Source of the DNA: CAZGSD01 sp964528305
GTDB lineage: Bacteria; Patescibacteriota; Gracilibacteria; UBA1369
NCBI GenBank assembly: GCA_964528305.1
Contig: CAZGSD010000005.1
Coordinates: 1-48,226 of the forward strand
Direction: 5' to 3'
Length of the DNA stretch: 48,226 bases
Each line of letters starts with the position of its first letter. Position 1 is the stretch's first letter. Below the pieces are notes generated by a model. The model had not been told where the DNA came from, did no database searches, and was given only the letters and a program-made list of their open reading frames with translations. Both the position numbers and the translations under genes were made by a program. Below are positions 19,558 to 28,731 of this stretch, one piece after another.

Positions 19558-21818
19558 GCCAACCCATGACATTGAGTCTCCAAAGGAATAGCACGAGTAA
19601 TTGAAACCTTCTTACCATCCCGCAATTTTTCTTCAACAACAATATTGAAACATTTAACCAGGGCCAAAGCCTGCTTCTTTTTAAATCTGCGAGATTTTTC
19701 AGATCTATCGCGAACACTACCGTTCACAGCCTTACAACTAATATGTCGCCCCTCAATACCATCATCAACCTTTAAAAAAGCCCGTATATTAGAAGAATAA
19801 AGCCACTCCTTAAACAAATTTAAATCCTCATTGGAAGAAAAAGACAACATCCATCTAAGATGATCGGTGACCTCTTTTCCTCTGTCTTCACTAACCAATC
19901 TAGCTAAATCATTTTTAACATGTATATAGTGTTGATCACCAGTATAGACAAGAGCCTTAATCCCCCTCTTTGCCACCCTTTCAAACCCAGAGCCCACCCC
20001 ATTATCAGAAATCCCTCGCGACATAACAGGAACACGCATATTCACAAGTTTAAAAACCTTATTTTCAATCGGATGAATTCGATAACTAAGTCCATTAAAC
20101 TGGACCACCGCGCCATCTGGTTCACTCATAAAACGCTCCAACTCTTTATTAAATTGCGACTCAAAGTCAGCCAAAACCACTGGCAAATTTACCGCCACCT
20201 GAAAACGCCTCTCTGACAGAACCTGTCCATCCGCCCCCAACTCTTCAAGCAGTCTAAAAGGCACATCAACATTAACAGCGATATCAGACACTTCTAAAAC
20301 CCGTCTAATCAAAACCTTTTCTAATAAATCCCTATCAGTAACAGCCTGAAGAAAATCACTATCATTAATCTTCTTACTAACACGCAAAAAATCACGCAAA
20401 AAAGCAGCCGCCGCAAAACTTATCTGCGCATCTGACATAGATTTATAAACAGGATAAGATTGTTTAAAACTTCCTGGCGAAACAACCCACTCTAATAAAT
20501 CATGCAAATCCCTGCAGGCCAAAAGCTCAGCAGGATAAGCAAGTTTTTGCTGAGAAGTCGTATCACCTCTATAAGACAAAGCCTCTTCTAAAATATAGCG
20601 AAACTTTTCTTCAGTTTTTTCCAGACAAAACTCAACATGTTGGCGCAAATCAGCTTCATTTAAATCCCCCTCAACCATGCGACATGACAAGCCAAGCATT
20701 TCTCCTATCTTTTGCCAAAAAGCAACTGGATCAAATTTAGCCGTATTACGAAGACTCGAGATATGCCTCAACATTTGTCTAGTAAAATTACGAGCACCAT
20801 GATTATCTGGGGCATTAAGCATAAATAAAAGATCCGGCTCACGAACAGGACTTACCGCAGACTGCTTAGCTGTATAAAATCTATACAAAGCAGGCTTAAT
20901 ATAAGCACTATAAAATGCTTGCACATTAAAATTAGGACTATGAAAAAGCCCATTATCTTCTTCTAAATCAACATCAGAAAGACCTCTCACAGCATTATTG
21001 AATCCAAAACGCAAAACATCCACCTTGCGGCCCATAGCATATCGCGACATACCACGACTCTCATTATACAAAGCGCTATAAAGACTCTCTCCAGCGATCA
21101 TATCAATATTAGCCCCGATATCATCCAGGTATTTCATTAACTTTAAAAACTGGGCTTCATCAAAAGTTGTTTGCCGACTATCCAAATCACCACGTATAAC
21201 CCTAGACATTAAAAACCCCATCACAAAACCACTCGAATCCTCGCGGAATTTCTCATTATAAGCTTCAGCCGCAAGCCTTTTTACTTGGCTATTTATAATC
21301 GCCACCAAGCGGCTTCTCACACCAACAATATCATTCAAAAAAATCTTTGATATAAAAACTCCAGAAAAGTCGTCTCTCTGACTCGCCACAAACTCTGATA
21401 GAGTTTCAGCCCCGGTTAAATTAAATTTAGATAAAAACCAATTAATCCTATTAGCAACCTCAAACTCGATTACATCATTATCACAATCCATTTGCCCAAC
21501 CTCCTCTGACTGCAAAGACTTTATAAATACTGCCACAACGCGCTCAGCGAGAGCAAAACGCTCAAAAGCATCAACAAATTCATCCAAACTTAACTTATAA
21601 CGAATATACGCTTCCGTCTTAACCATTGTTTTAATAACATCCCCCAAAGAAAGATTGGCCGGCGCATTTTCAATAACCTTAGTTAAATCATCCAGCAAGT
21701 TCAGAAACCTACTACCGCCCAAAAAATCCTTTAAACGAAGCTGTCTACGGGGGTCATCAGCAGCAGTATTATGATCAATATCTCTCTCCATAATATTACG
21801 AGATTTATCCAAAAACAT
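19558..21818 (-). CDS. large uncharacterised cytoplasmic protein, C-terminus in gap
   Basis: At least 753 residues with no signal peptide and no membrane segment. The protein begins MFLDKSRNIMERDIDHN and is rich in helices and charged residues. Recognisable local features are few: FLSKFNLTGAETLSEF, an Asp/Glu-rich patch DLEEDNGLFHS near residue 290, MLNAPDNHGARNFTRQML, and a C-terminal basic stretch KSRRFKKKQALALVKCFNIV. I see no nucleotide-binding, nuclease or protease motif. The ATG at 21791 (MERDIDHN) is an alternative start. An upstream extended -10 (21847-21863) shares a 13-base core with the promoter of the membrane-protein gene at 28030-28701. It converges with the antiporter and lies downstream of the O-methyltransferase gene by 54 bases. 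Function unknown. Confidence 0.65.
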
Positions 21819-21846
21819 TTACTTATATCTAAAACCAGGAGATGGA

Positions 21847-21863
21847 ACTCTAACACAAAACCC
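21847..21863 (-). promoter_or_regulatory. putative extended -10 element for the 753-residue gene
   Basis: The minus strand reads GGGTTTTGTGTTAGAGT. The first 13 bases are identical to those at 28747-28735 upstream of another minus-strand gene. The hexamer TAGAGT is a weak -10, ending 28 bases before the ATG at 21818. Confidence 0.4.
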
Positions 21864-21872
21864 TCGCCATGT

Positions 21873-22454
21873 CTAGGCCTTAATCCCTATAAACACCCCA
21901 TCTCCAATCACCACAGTATCCCCCTTCAATACCGCCTCATTTTTAACATAATCAAAAAAATCCCCCATAGACTCTCCATGACTAATAACATTATCAACCA
22001 CCAACACGCCACCAGAGCGCAACCAAGGCAAAGCTGCACGGGCAAAATCGCCATGCTGTTTTTTCGTAGCATCAAAAAACATCAGATCAAAAGCCCCAAT
22101 CGAATCAAGCCCCATAGCCTGAAAAACCTCTGGAGCGTGCCCCTTAACCTGATTTATCATCTCCTGCAAACCGAACTTTTTAAACGTCTCCCCAGCCATA
22201 TCATATCTTTCTTGATGAGATTCTATAGTCCAAAGGCGCCCCGGAACTTCGCCACCAACGTCTTTCAAAGCCTGCCCCAGCCACACCCCAGAATACCCAT
22301 TAGACGTACCTATTTCGAGCACCTTCTTAGCCCCCATTGCCCTAACCATAAAATACAATAACTGGGCAGTCTCTCTAGGCACATTCCAATATACCTCACG
22401 CCCAGACTCCATCATCTCCAGCTCTTTCCACAAATCGGCACTAAAAATATTCAT
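21873..22454 (-). CDS. SAM-dependent O-methyltransferase
   Basis: A 193-residue class I methyltransferase that uses S-adenosylmethionine. Motif I is VLEIGTSNGYSGVWLGQAL, followed by an acidic residue at the end of strand 2 (LWTIESHQERYDMA), then motif IV FDLMFFDATKKQHGDF and the post-motif ALPWLRSGGVLVVDNV. This order and size match the catechol/caffeoyl-CoA O-methyltransferase-like family (Methyltransf_3/24), which typically acts on small molecules with a bound metal. DATKKQ holds an Asp at the expected metal site. Substrate unknown. It is divergent from the O-antigen-ligase-like gene with a 58-base spacer, which may hold both promoters. Confidence 0.88.
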   Translation of the reverse strand: MNIFSADLWKELEMMESGREVYWNVPRETAQLLYFMVRAMGAKKVLEIGTSNGYSGVWLGQALKDVGGEVPGRLWTIESHQERYDMAGETFKKFGLQEMINQVKGHAPEVFQAMGLDSIGAFDLMFFDATKKQHGDFARAALPWLRSGGVLVVDNVISHGESMGDFFDYVKNEAVLKGDTVVIGDGVFIGIKA

Positions 22455-22512
22455 AAAACCATTCTTCTAAAAACTAATTATTTCTGATACCATCAGCGCA
22501 TATTTTGGCATT

Positions 22513-23898
22513 ATGAGGATAAAAAACAAACTATTTTTTGGCCTAATCGCCGGCGGAGTCACATGTTTATTGGTGCTTATAGCTATCAACAGCCCTATCC
22601 ACATGCTTTGGATAATAGGACTTGGCCTTTTATGTACAACGGCATATCTACACCCTCCCACAGCTCTAACGCTACTTTTAAGCCTCCCCATCCTCGGAGA
22701 ATATGGCCGTTTAGAATTAGCAGGCCAATCCTTACTTATCAGCGATATTGCTATTCCTCTAACTATAATTTCAATAGCAATTAAACTAAAACCAACCTCC
22801 AAAGACATTCAAACACTCAAAAACTTCACCCCACTATTAATCTTTATCTTTCTTGCCACTTTATCACTAGTGAATAGCCTATTTTTCCTCCCACCAAGTG
22901 ATGTTATCAAAGGATCGCTCTATCTAATTCGTTTTGCGACATATGCCGGATTATTTCCAATTACCACCTTATTACTAAAACGATATCCCCAATTTAACCT
23001 CTCCCTACCGCTCAGCCTAATCTCCCTCCTAATCAGCCTGGGCGGAGCAATACAATTAATATTCATGCCCAATTTGGAGATTTTAGCCAAAACAGCTGGT
23101 TACGACCCACACATTAATCGACTAACCGGTAGTTGGTTAGACCCCAATCTCATTGGAGGTTTTTTCACCATCACGAGCCTACTTTTTATCAACCTCTATC
23201 TAGATGAAAAATCCCCACGTCGTCGCTGGCTTTACAGCCTAACCAGCATCATCTCCTTAATCAGCCTTTTTTTCACCTATTCTCGCTCATCCTATCTAGC
23301 TTTTATAGCAGGCGCCTTGATCATCGGCATACTCAGGGCCCGCAAACAATTGTTTGTCTTGTTTTGCATAATCATCATAGCTTTAAGCTTTTCTGAACGC
23401 GCACAACAACGTCTCGGCGAACTCAGCACATCTATTAACGCTATTATTTTCCAAACCTACGACAATCCAGACCCAACGGCTAGATTAAGAATAAAAAACT
23501 GGGAAGAAAGCTTAATTTTATTTAAACAAAAACCACTACTCGGCTACGGATATAACAACCTACCCACCATCAAACAATCGCTGGGCTTCATCTCAGACGA
23601 GCAAAGTCACTCCGCCAGCGGCTCAGATTCAAGCCTGCTCACAATCATACTCACCACTGGACTAGTCGGATTCACACCCTTTTTATTATTTCTCATTCAA
23701 AACACACTTTACAGCTGGAAAAACTGGCTTCAACACAGAAAAACCGCAACCAAAAGCCTCGCACTTAGTACTTTTAGCATCATCCTAGCGCTATTAATAC
23801 ACAGCAGCTTCGTCAACAGCTTATTATTCGCACCAATTATGATTTACTTCTACACCTTACTGGGACAGTTTTACCATTCAACCGAACAATCTCTTTAA
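22513..23898 (+). CDS. O-antigen ligase-like membrane protein (Wzy_C family)
   Basis: A 461-residue polytopic protein with about 11 hydrophobic segments. The family-defining region lies in the second half: FTYSRSSYLAFIAGALIIG, a large extracytoplasmic loop with TARLRIKNWEESLILFKQKP, then GYGYNN and HSASGSDSSLLTIILTTGLVG. Wzy_C proteins join or polymerise glycans on a lipid carrier at the outer face of the membrane (WaaL, Wzy) or glycosylate pili (PglL). Which of these applies cannot be told, and no other glycan genes adjoin it. It ends overlapping the converging anti-sigma gene by four bases. Confidence 0.85.
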   Translation: MRIKNKLFFGLIAGGVTCLLVLIAINSPIHMLWIIGLGLLCTTAYLHPPTALTLLLSLPILGEYGRLELAGQSLLISDIAIPLTIISIAIKLKPTSKDIQTLKNFTPLLIFIFLATLSLVNSLFFLPPSDVIKGSLYLIRFATYAGLFPITTLLLKRYPQFNLSLPLSLISLLISLGGAIQLIFMPNLEILAKTAGYDPHINRLTGSWLDPNLIGGFFTITSLLFINLYLDEKSPRRRWLYSLTSIISLISLFFTYSRSSYLAFIAGALIIGILRARKQLFVLFCIIIIALSFSERAQQRLGELSTSINAIIFQTYDNPDPTARLRIKNWEESLILFKQKPLLGYGYNNLPTIKQSLGFISDEQSHSASGSDSSLLTIILTTGLVGFTPFLLFLIQNTLYSWKNWLQHRKTATKSLALSTFSIILALLIHSSFVNSLLFAPIMIYFYTLLGQFYHSTEQSL

Positions 23899-24590
23899 TA
23901 AATAACCTCCAGCACAATCTGCAGGCGCTCCTCACGACGAGTTAAAACATATACAGCAAGCAAACGGTTTTGCTCATCAAATAAGCGCAATTTAAAATTA
24001 TTTACCATAGGTGTAACCTCAACTAAACGAATTCTTTGACTGACAACAGTCCCCGCTTCCACTAATCCATCAATTTCAGCTAACACCGATTCCTCCAGAG
24101 AATCAGTTACATAAGCCCAGTTCTCACGCCCAAACAAATATTTAGGAGGTGTAGCTATCATGGGTGCGAACATCTCCAGCTGAGGATTTATATAATAATC
24201 AGCAGTGTTTTCTGATTCAAAAAGCACGCTTGGAGCTGGCATGGCTAGGGATTGGGGCTCAACAATCTGATTCAAGACATCTTTTTCCATCACCTCTTTA
24301 CTAGCTATAGATATTTCCCCTTGCGCACCCCCTCCTAATTCCAAACGCGGCCAGAGGTTAATCACCAAAACAACCGTACACGCAACTCCCAACAATCCTG
24401 CATAAAGTTTCGCCTCAGGCCTCCATCCCCAAAGAGCTTCCCAAGCAGACTTACGACTAATCAAACCAGCCTTCTCAATCAAATCAGCTCTCAAAGACTG
24501 CTTAAAAGTTTCTGGCACAAGAATATCCTCACTTCGTCTCAGATCAGACAATAAAACCGCCGTTTTTTCAAAATATTTATTCTCCAACAT
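23895..24590 (-). CDS. putative membrane anti-sigma factor
   Basis: A 231-residue protein that starts three bases after the ECF sigma factor stop, so translation is probably coupled. Residues 1-60 are a charged cytoplasmic part, then one membrane segment (LYAGLLGVACTVVLVINLW, about 62-80) and a ~150-residue extracytoplasmic domain without cysteines. No ZAS motif (HxxxCxxC) is present. The call as anti-sigma rests on position and topology only, as commonly seen in sigma/anti-sigma pairs. The outer domain, with YLFGRENWAYVTDSLEESVL, is not recognised. Its 3' end overlaps the converging O-antigen-ligase-like gene by four bases. Confidence 0.6.
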   Translation of the reverse strand: MLENKYFEKTAVLLSDLRRSEDILVPETFKQSLRADLIEKAGLISRKSAWEALWGWRPEAKLYAGLLGVACTVVLVINLWPRLELGGGAQGEISIASKEVMEKDVLNQIVEPQSLAMPAPSVLFESENTADYYINPQLEMFAPMIATPPKYLFGRENWAYVTDSLEESVLAEIDGLVEAGTVVSQRIRLVEVTPMVNNFKLRLFDEQNRLLAVYVLTRREERLQIVLEVIY

Positions 24591-24593
24591 GGT

Positions 24594-25139
24594 TTATGGC
24601 ATAATCAATAAATCTTTTAATCTCTTTAAAGCCCGATACAGTTTAACCCCAACATTATTAGCGGACAGCCCCATCACAACAGCTATATCAACATTGGACA
24701 ACTCCTCAAAATACTTCAATCTAATCAATTCCTGATCGTCAAAACACAACTTATCCAAAGCCTCTCGCACAGATTCTTTCCCCTCACGCAACCGTTGCTC
24801 CGCAACAAGATCAACTTCAGCCGGCCTATCCTCCAAAACATCAATATCCACACCCTCAGCTCGCCGATTACGTTTATACCATTTCAAAACATTATTATGC
24901 GCTATTTTATATAACCAAGCGGAGAAAGGATATCCTCTATCTTCATAAGCACCTATGTGAGAGAGGGCGTCATAAAAAGTCTGACTAACCAAATCCTCCA
25001 CTACCGCTTGATCCGAAACACGCCTGCGGACATAGCGGTAAATCGGGTCAAAATAAATATCATACAAAGCTGCAAACTTAGCAGAATCCTCTTTTGCCTG
25101 AAGAATCAAGAAAGCCTCATTGTGTGCTGATGCGGTCAT
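24594..25139 (-). CDS. ECF-type RNA polymerase sigma factor
   Basis: An alternative sigma factor with only regions 2 and 4 (181 residues). Region 2 spans about 20-90 and includes FAALYDIYFDPIYRYVRRRV, VEDLVSQTFYDAL and the -10-binding stretch YPFSAWLYKIAHNNVLKWYK. Region 4 (about 122-175) includes LDKLCFDDQELIRLKYFEEL and the helix-turn-helix SNVDIAVVMGLSANNVGVKL, which reads the -35 element. The linker between them is short, as expected. The gene heads a two-gene unit with the putative anti-sigma. An inverted repeat GTTTA-GCT-TAAAC lies in its upstream region. Confidence 0.93.
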   Translation of the reverse strand: MTASAHNEAFLILQAKEDSAKFAALYDIYFDPIYRYVRRRVSDQAVVEDLVSQTFYDALSHIGAYEDRGYPFSAWLYKIAHNNVLKWYKRNRRAEGVDIDVLEDRPAEVDLVAEQRLREGKESVREALDKLCFDDQELIRLKYFEELSNVDIAVVMGLSANNVGVKLYRALKRLKDLLIMP

Positions 25140-25155
25140 AAGTTATACACAGGAG

Positions 25156-25168
25156 GTTTAGCTTAAAC
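25156..25168. promoter_or_regulatory. short inverted repeat upstream of the ECF sigma gene
   Basis: GTTTA-GCT-TAAAC is a perfect 5-bp inverted repeat 17 bases upstream of the sigma factor ATG. On the minus strand, TTGACA (25188-25183) is followed 17 bases later by TAAGCT, which overlaps this repeat, so it could be an operator over a weak promoter. This is inferred from position only. Confidence 0.3.
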
Positions 25169-25260
25169 AGAGGCGTTAAATTTGTCAAATAGCGTCACTT
25201 CCCCTTCTCGACTTTTATAATCACTATAAACATGTTACATTACAAAAAAACCTCTCAATT

Positions 25261-25785
25261 ATGTTTGACTTTGAATTTTTACAACAAGACCCCGAGGCAA
25301 TCGGCCAAGTAGTTGGCGCGATGATTGGCGTAATTGGCCTTTTTATTGGAACTTTTATAACCATCATCACCTCTTTTATAGTCCGCTACATGGATATTAA
25401 AAGAGAAGAGCGAAAAGAACATGCCAACTTAAACAAGTCTAAAAAAGAAAAAGAATTCTATTTAAAACAAGAAATTTACTCAAAATTCATCTCCGAACTC
25501 GCCTCTTTCGAAAACTTCCTTACCAAAAAACCCTCCGGTCTCAGTTTAAAAAATCTCGATACTTTTGATGATGAATGGACTAGAACAGAAATCAAAGTAG
25601 ATTTAATCGCCAGCGAAAAAGTCGCCCTACTCAAAAATCAACTTTCCGAAGAATTAATCAACTTGGCCGAAACAAAATTCGCTCAAAAAGACGCTTCCAA
25701 AGAAGTTACTCTCAGTTCAGCCTATATGACTAATCGTACTAGATTATTGGAAGCTATTAGAGAAGACATGGGTATCAACACATAA
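25261..25785 (+). CDS. membrane-anchored protein with cytoplasmic helical domain
   Basis: A 174-residue protein with a single N-terminal membrane segment (GAMIGVIGLFIGTFITIITSFIV, about residues 19-41), followed by a basic/acidic helical stretch (MDIKREERKEHANL) and a cytoplasmic domain with IYSKFISELASFENFL, TEIKVDLIASEKVALLKNQL and a C-terminal RLLEAIREDMGI. The same order of motifs occurs in the cytoplasmic part of the next gene, whose ATG follows the stop directly with no spacer. The two are probably paralogous partners. The -IREDMGI end resembles uncharacterised membrane proteins in other bacteria; function unknown. Confidence 0.7.
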   Translation: MFDFEFLQQDPEAIGQVVGAMIGVIGLFIGTFITIITSFIVRYMDIKREERKEHANLNKSKKEKEFYLKQEIYSKFISELASFENFLTKKPSGLSLKNLDTFDDEWTRTEIKVDLIASEKVALLKNQLSEELINLAETKFAQKDASKEVTLSSAYMTNRTRLLEAIREDMGINT

Positions 25786-26653
25786 ATGCTCCAAAAACGT
25801 CACCTCATCACCACGGGCATCTTAATATCCAGCCTCACTGGGCTCAACTTTTGTTATGGCCAAAGTGCTTATCCAACAACGACCATTATACCATCCACCA
25901 CTTTATATCTCCCCTCCTACACCCTACTTTCGCCATTACCGAGCGCAACTCCGACATCCCCCTCAACTACAACAACCCCAACCACTACCGCCAACGATCC
26001 TGTTATTAGCACTCCACCACGAGAAACAATTCCTACCCCCGTCGTCATCGACACACCCACCCCCATCCCAACCACCCCCTCTACAGGGACTACCACTATT
26101 CCTCCAACCTCTACCAATACACCTATTGAACCACCCAAAAACCCAGTTATCCCGAGAAACAACACTCCAGTTCCACCACGACCAGCACCAGAACCAACTC
26201 CCCAGGAGTGCCCCCCCTTAGAACCATTATCTCCCACACCTCAAGAATGTCCTAAACAAGAAAAAGTACCTGTGATTCCCCAAATGCCGGCCCCCATTGT
26301 TTATATGCCATTTTTAGGTGCAGGCCTATTTTGGTTAATCTTTTTCTTATTAAATAAGCAGCAAATTAATTCTCAAAACAGAATTGCTAAATTTTCCTTA
26401 ATTCAAAGCCAAAAACAGAATATAAACTCTGCCAGAGATCATGCTTATCAAGACTTATTAAATTATCTCAGCACCTCATCCACCCCGACTCAAAATGACA
26501 AATATCAAGAGATATCAGCCAAAATAGACCTAATGGGCTCCCCTCGCATTCGCCAACTAAATAGTGATATTGGTTCAGCCTTAAACAATAAAGACCACAA
26601 ACAAGTACAGAAATTAATGCGAGACTTAGTTAAATTAATTAAAACCGATCACG
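25786..26653 (+). CDS. secreted Pro/Thr-rich ectodomain plus membrane anchor and cytoplasmic domain, C-terminus in gap
   Basis: 289 residues are visible before the N-run. A signal peptide (LITTGILISSLTGLNFCYG) is followed by about 140 residues made mostly of Pro, Thr and Ser, with a tandem PTPQECP repeated near its end, giving two cysteines. This looks like a stiff, mucin-like stalk. A membrane segment (MPFLGAGLFWLIFFLLN, about 180-196) leads to a cytoplasmic domain with AYQDLLNYLSTSS, SAKIDLMGSPRIRQLNSDIG and LMRDLVKLIKTDH. This domain parallels the 174-residue protein encoded directly upstream with zero spacing. It may be a surface sensor or tether; no function is assigned. Confidence 0.7.
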
Positions 26654-26753
26654 NNNNNNNNNNNNNNNNNNNNNNNNNNNNNNNNNNNNNNNNNNNNNNN
26701 NNNNNNNNNNNNNNNNNNNNNNNNNNNNNNNNNNNNNNNNNNNNNNNNNNNNN
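26654..26753. other. assembly gap (100 N) between converging genes
   Basis: Exactly 100 N with no flanking duplication. It removes the last residues of the Pro/Thr-rich protein and the C-terminus of the SLH protein on the opposite strand. Confidence 0.95.
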
Positions 26754-27443
26754 TGTAATTGGAGGAGTGTCTTCCTTAACCTGCCCAAAATAATCTAACC
26801 CATGCTCTTTCATATAAATCAATCTAAACACCACCTCCGCTAACTTAGCCCTAGTCATACCCTGCCCCGGCATAATTTTATTGTCAGCTTCAGCAACTAT
26901 TAATTTCTTATTTTTGGCATATTGAACAAAAGATGCAAACCAATCACTCTGTGAAACATCAGCAAAAGCATTCATTTCAACAGCTAAATCAGCCACATTA
27001 ACGGAATGGGTATTCAGTAGTATTTTTAGGTTTTCAACCAGATTTACTGTTTGAGTAGGCTTAAAACTACCATCCGGATAGCCGGCCACAATTTTCAACT
27101 CTACAGCTTTAGCTAAAAAAGGCGCATACCACTGATCAGCAGCAGTATCCTTAAAAACAGCCTGAGCAGGAGCGGCACCAACAGAGACCTTGGCAGAATT
27201 AATAATAATTTTCAAGGCCTCCACCCGATTTACCATCTGATCCGGTTTAAAAGTCCCATCTGGATAACCAGCAATAATGCCCCTGGTTCTTAAATCCATA
27301 ATCGCATTGTAATTGGCGTGACTCGAAGGCACATCAGAAAATCCAGCCATGGTAGTGGCTCGAGCACTAAACGTAAACCCCACTATGACTGACATAGTCA
27401 AAATCCCGATCCAAATCGTCGATATAATTTTTCGCATTGGCAT
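26754..27443 (-). CDS. S-layer homology (SLH) domain protein, C-terminus in gap
   Basis: 230 residues are visible. A signal peptide (MRKIISTIWIGILTMSVIV, cleavage near ARATT) is followed by three SLH repeats: FSDVPSSHANYNAIMDLRTR with IIAGYPDGTFKPDQMVNRVE, FKDTAADQWYAPFLAKAVEL with IVAGYPDGSFKPTQTVNLVE, and FADVSQSDWFASFVQYAKNK. SLH triplets anchor proteins non-covalently to wall polysaccharide. The region after the third repeat (QVKEDTPPIT) enters the gap, so any effector domain is unseen. The start is either MPMRK or, three residues on, MRK. It lies 73 bases downstream of ssrA on the same strand. Confidence 0.9.
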
Positions 27444-27516
27444 AAATTTTATTTATTTATTGTTTATTTCAGTTCCATAATAAACCAGCCCGGCCACAAA
27501 ACCAAGCTAGATCTTT

Positions 27517-27933
27517 TGGTGGAGATGCTGGGAGTCGAACCCAGGTCCGCTAAAGTCTAGGACAAACTTCTACAATCATAGTCATGCTTAATTAAGTAAA
27601 AGGAATAAAAGCCTGACTAAAAGCTCCTTTCACTTGGTTTTGGTGATACAAATCAGGACTCAAAACACTAAACCGGCCTGACCAGTCCCGCAAAGTTACA
27701 TAAGGTCTGATATAGCGGAGTCTATCAGTTTACGACCTCAGAGTTAAAAGTCCGAGGGTTTGCGCTAGCTTAGGCCAAGGCCAAAGCAGGGGCCAAATCC
27801 AAAGATTCAGCTCTCATCGCGTTTGCAAGTTTATTTGCATTTAGTTTGTACCGGACGGATCTGCCGGGAGACGGTACCTTCCCGTGATTGCTGTTTGTAA
27901 AAGAACATCAACGTCGAATGCCGAAACATCCCC
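27517..27933 (-). ncRNA. ssrA: transfer-messenger RNA (tmRNA)
   Basis: tmRNA rescues stalled ribosomes with SmpB and tags the stalled peptide. The 5' end GGGGATG pairs with CATCTCC before ACCA at the 3' end, giving a seven-pair acceptor stem with a G-U at the third pair, the alanine-tRNA identity element kept in tmRNAs. A T-arm CTGGG-TTCGACT-CCCAG precedes it, and the 5' part has the conserved TTCGGCATTCGACG. The tag frame starts at GCA (27838-27836) and ends at TAA (27772-27770). It encodes 22 residues that begin ANKLANA and end LAPALALA, compared with 10 in E. coli (ANDENYALAA). The total length is 417 bases. Confidence 0.96.
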
Positions 27934-27941
27934 GTGACCAC

Positions 27942-27970
27942 ATCATACAACAACCCGTTCAATTTGTAAA
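27942..27970 (-). promoter_or_regulatory. ssrA promoter
   Basis: On the minus strand, TTTACA (27970-27965, 5 of 6), a 17-base spacer and TATGAT (27947-27942, 5 of 6) stand eight bases before the first base of tmRNA. The -35 overlaps the T-tract of the terminator of the upstream gene. Confidence 0.75.
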
Positions 27971-28007
27971 TAAAAACTCCCCCACCCTAGAGAGGCGTGG
28001 AGGAGTT
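27970..28007 (-). terminator. terminator of the membrane-protein gene at 28030
   Basis: On the minus strand AACTCCTCCA pairs with TGGGGGAGTT (one mismatch in ten), closing a loop of about 13 bases and followed by TTTTATTT. It lies 22 bases after the stop of the gene and directly before the ssrA promoter. Confidence 0.75.
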
Positions 28008-28029
28008 AAATTAGCAATAACTATATTAC

Positions 28030-28701
28030 TTAACGCTTAATTTTAATTACCTGAGCATTATTATGCACATATGGATTGGCAGACTTCATATTATCCAAAT
28101 TAGTAATAGGAACGCTCGGTGCAGTAGGTGCAGTAGGCGCGGCAGGAGGACATCTCCTAACACCAGACCCCCAACCCGTCACGATAGAACTACGTTCATT
28201 GCGAACCAAAGATCCATCTTCAGCCAAATATATATTATAACTCAAGTCATACTCCACTCCAGGATTCGCTGGACAAAAACCTGCTGAAAGATTGTCATAA
28301 ATACTCTGCGTACAACCCCGATTTGCCTCATCCAAAGGATTCGGAGCAGCCCAATCAATATTCAAAGAATTAGGCCTGGTCCATTTAGCATAACCCATTC
28401 CAAGATCTGGATCAGTATAGGCTAAATCCCAAGGATCTTTAGAAGCTGATAAAACACACGAAACCTTGTATGCAGCAGGTTGATCGTCAACAGCAACACC
28501 CACCTCTTCTTGCTCATCACTTAAAACAGCTTCACCACTGTCAACCGCCTCTTGCAAATTTTCCGAACCATCATCTGTTAATTCAGCCAAGGATCCTTTA
28601 AACATAGACCCACTGCCACCAGCCATCAAGGCTACTAGTAACACCACTAAAGCAGCGAGAGCTCCTCCTGCTAGCAGCATTTTCTTTTGTTTCGATTGCA
28701 T
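28030..28701 (-). CDS. membrane-anchored extracytoplasmic protein of unknown function
   Basis: A 223-residue protein with a short basic start (MQSKQKK) and one membrane segment (LLAGGALAALVVLLVALMAG, residues 9-28). It then has an acidic Glu/Asp/Gly linker and an extracytoplasmic domain with four cysteines (VSCVLSAS, RGCTQSI, GFCPANPG, VRRCPPA) and aromatic Asp-rich segments such as PWDLAYTDPDLGMGYAKW. A PTAPTAP stretch precedes the C-terminal basic tail. The anchor is not a lipobox, so it probably stays as a type II membrane protein. It has its own promoter (28732-28759) and terminator. Not recognised; a surface or pseudopilin-like role is possible but unsupported. Confidence 0.6.
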   Translation of the reverse strand: MQSKQKKMLLAGGALAALVVLLVALMAGGSGSMFKGSLAELTDDGSENLQEAVDSGEAVLSDEQEEVGVAVDDQPAAYKVSCVLSASKDPWDLAYTDPDLGMGYAKWTRPNSLNIDWAAPNPLDEANRGCTQSIYDNLSAGFCPANPGVEYDLSYNIYLAEDGSLVRNERSSIVTGWGSGVRRCPPAAPTAPTAPSVPITNLDNMKSANPYVHNNAQVIKIKR

Positions 28702-28731
28702 ATTTGTTTTTGATTTATGTGCTATCTCTAC

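Noticed and set aside
21771..22361. 196-codon plus-strand frame
   Set aside because: Antisense to the O-methyltransferase; low-complexity His/Pro/Asn composition.
25917..26237. 106-codon Gly/Val-rich minus-strand frame
   Set aside because: Mirror of the Pro/Thr-rich stalk; the composition is a by-product of ACC/CCA codons on the other strand.
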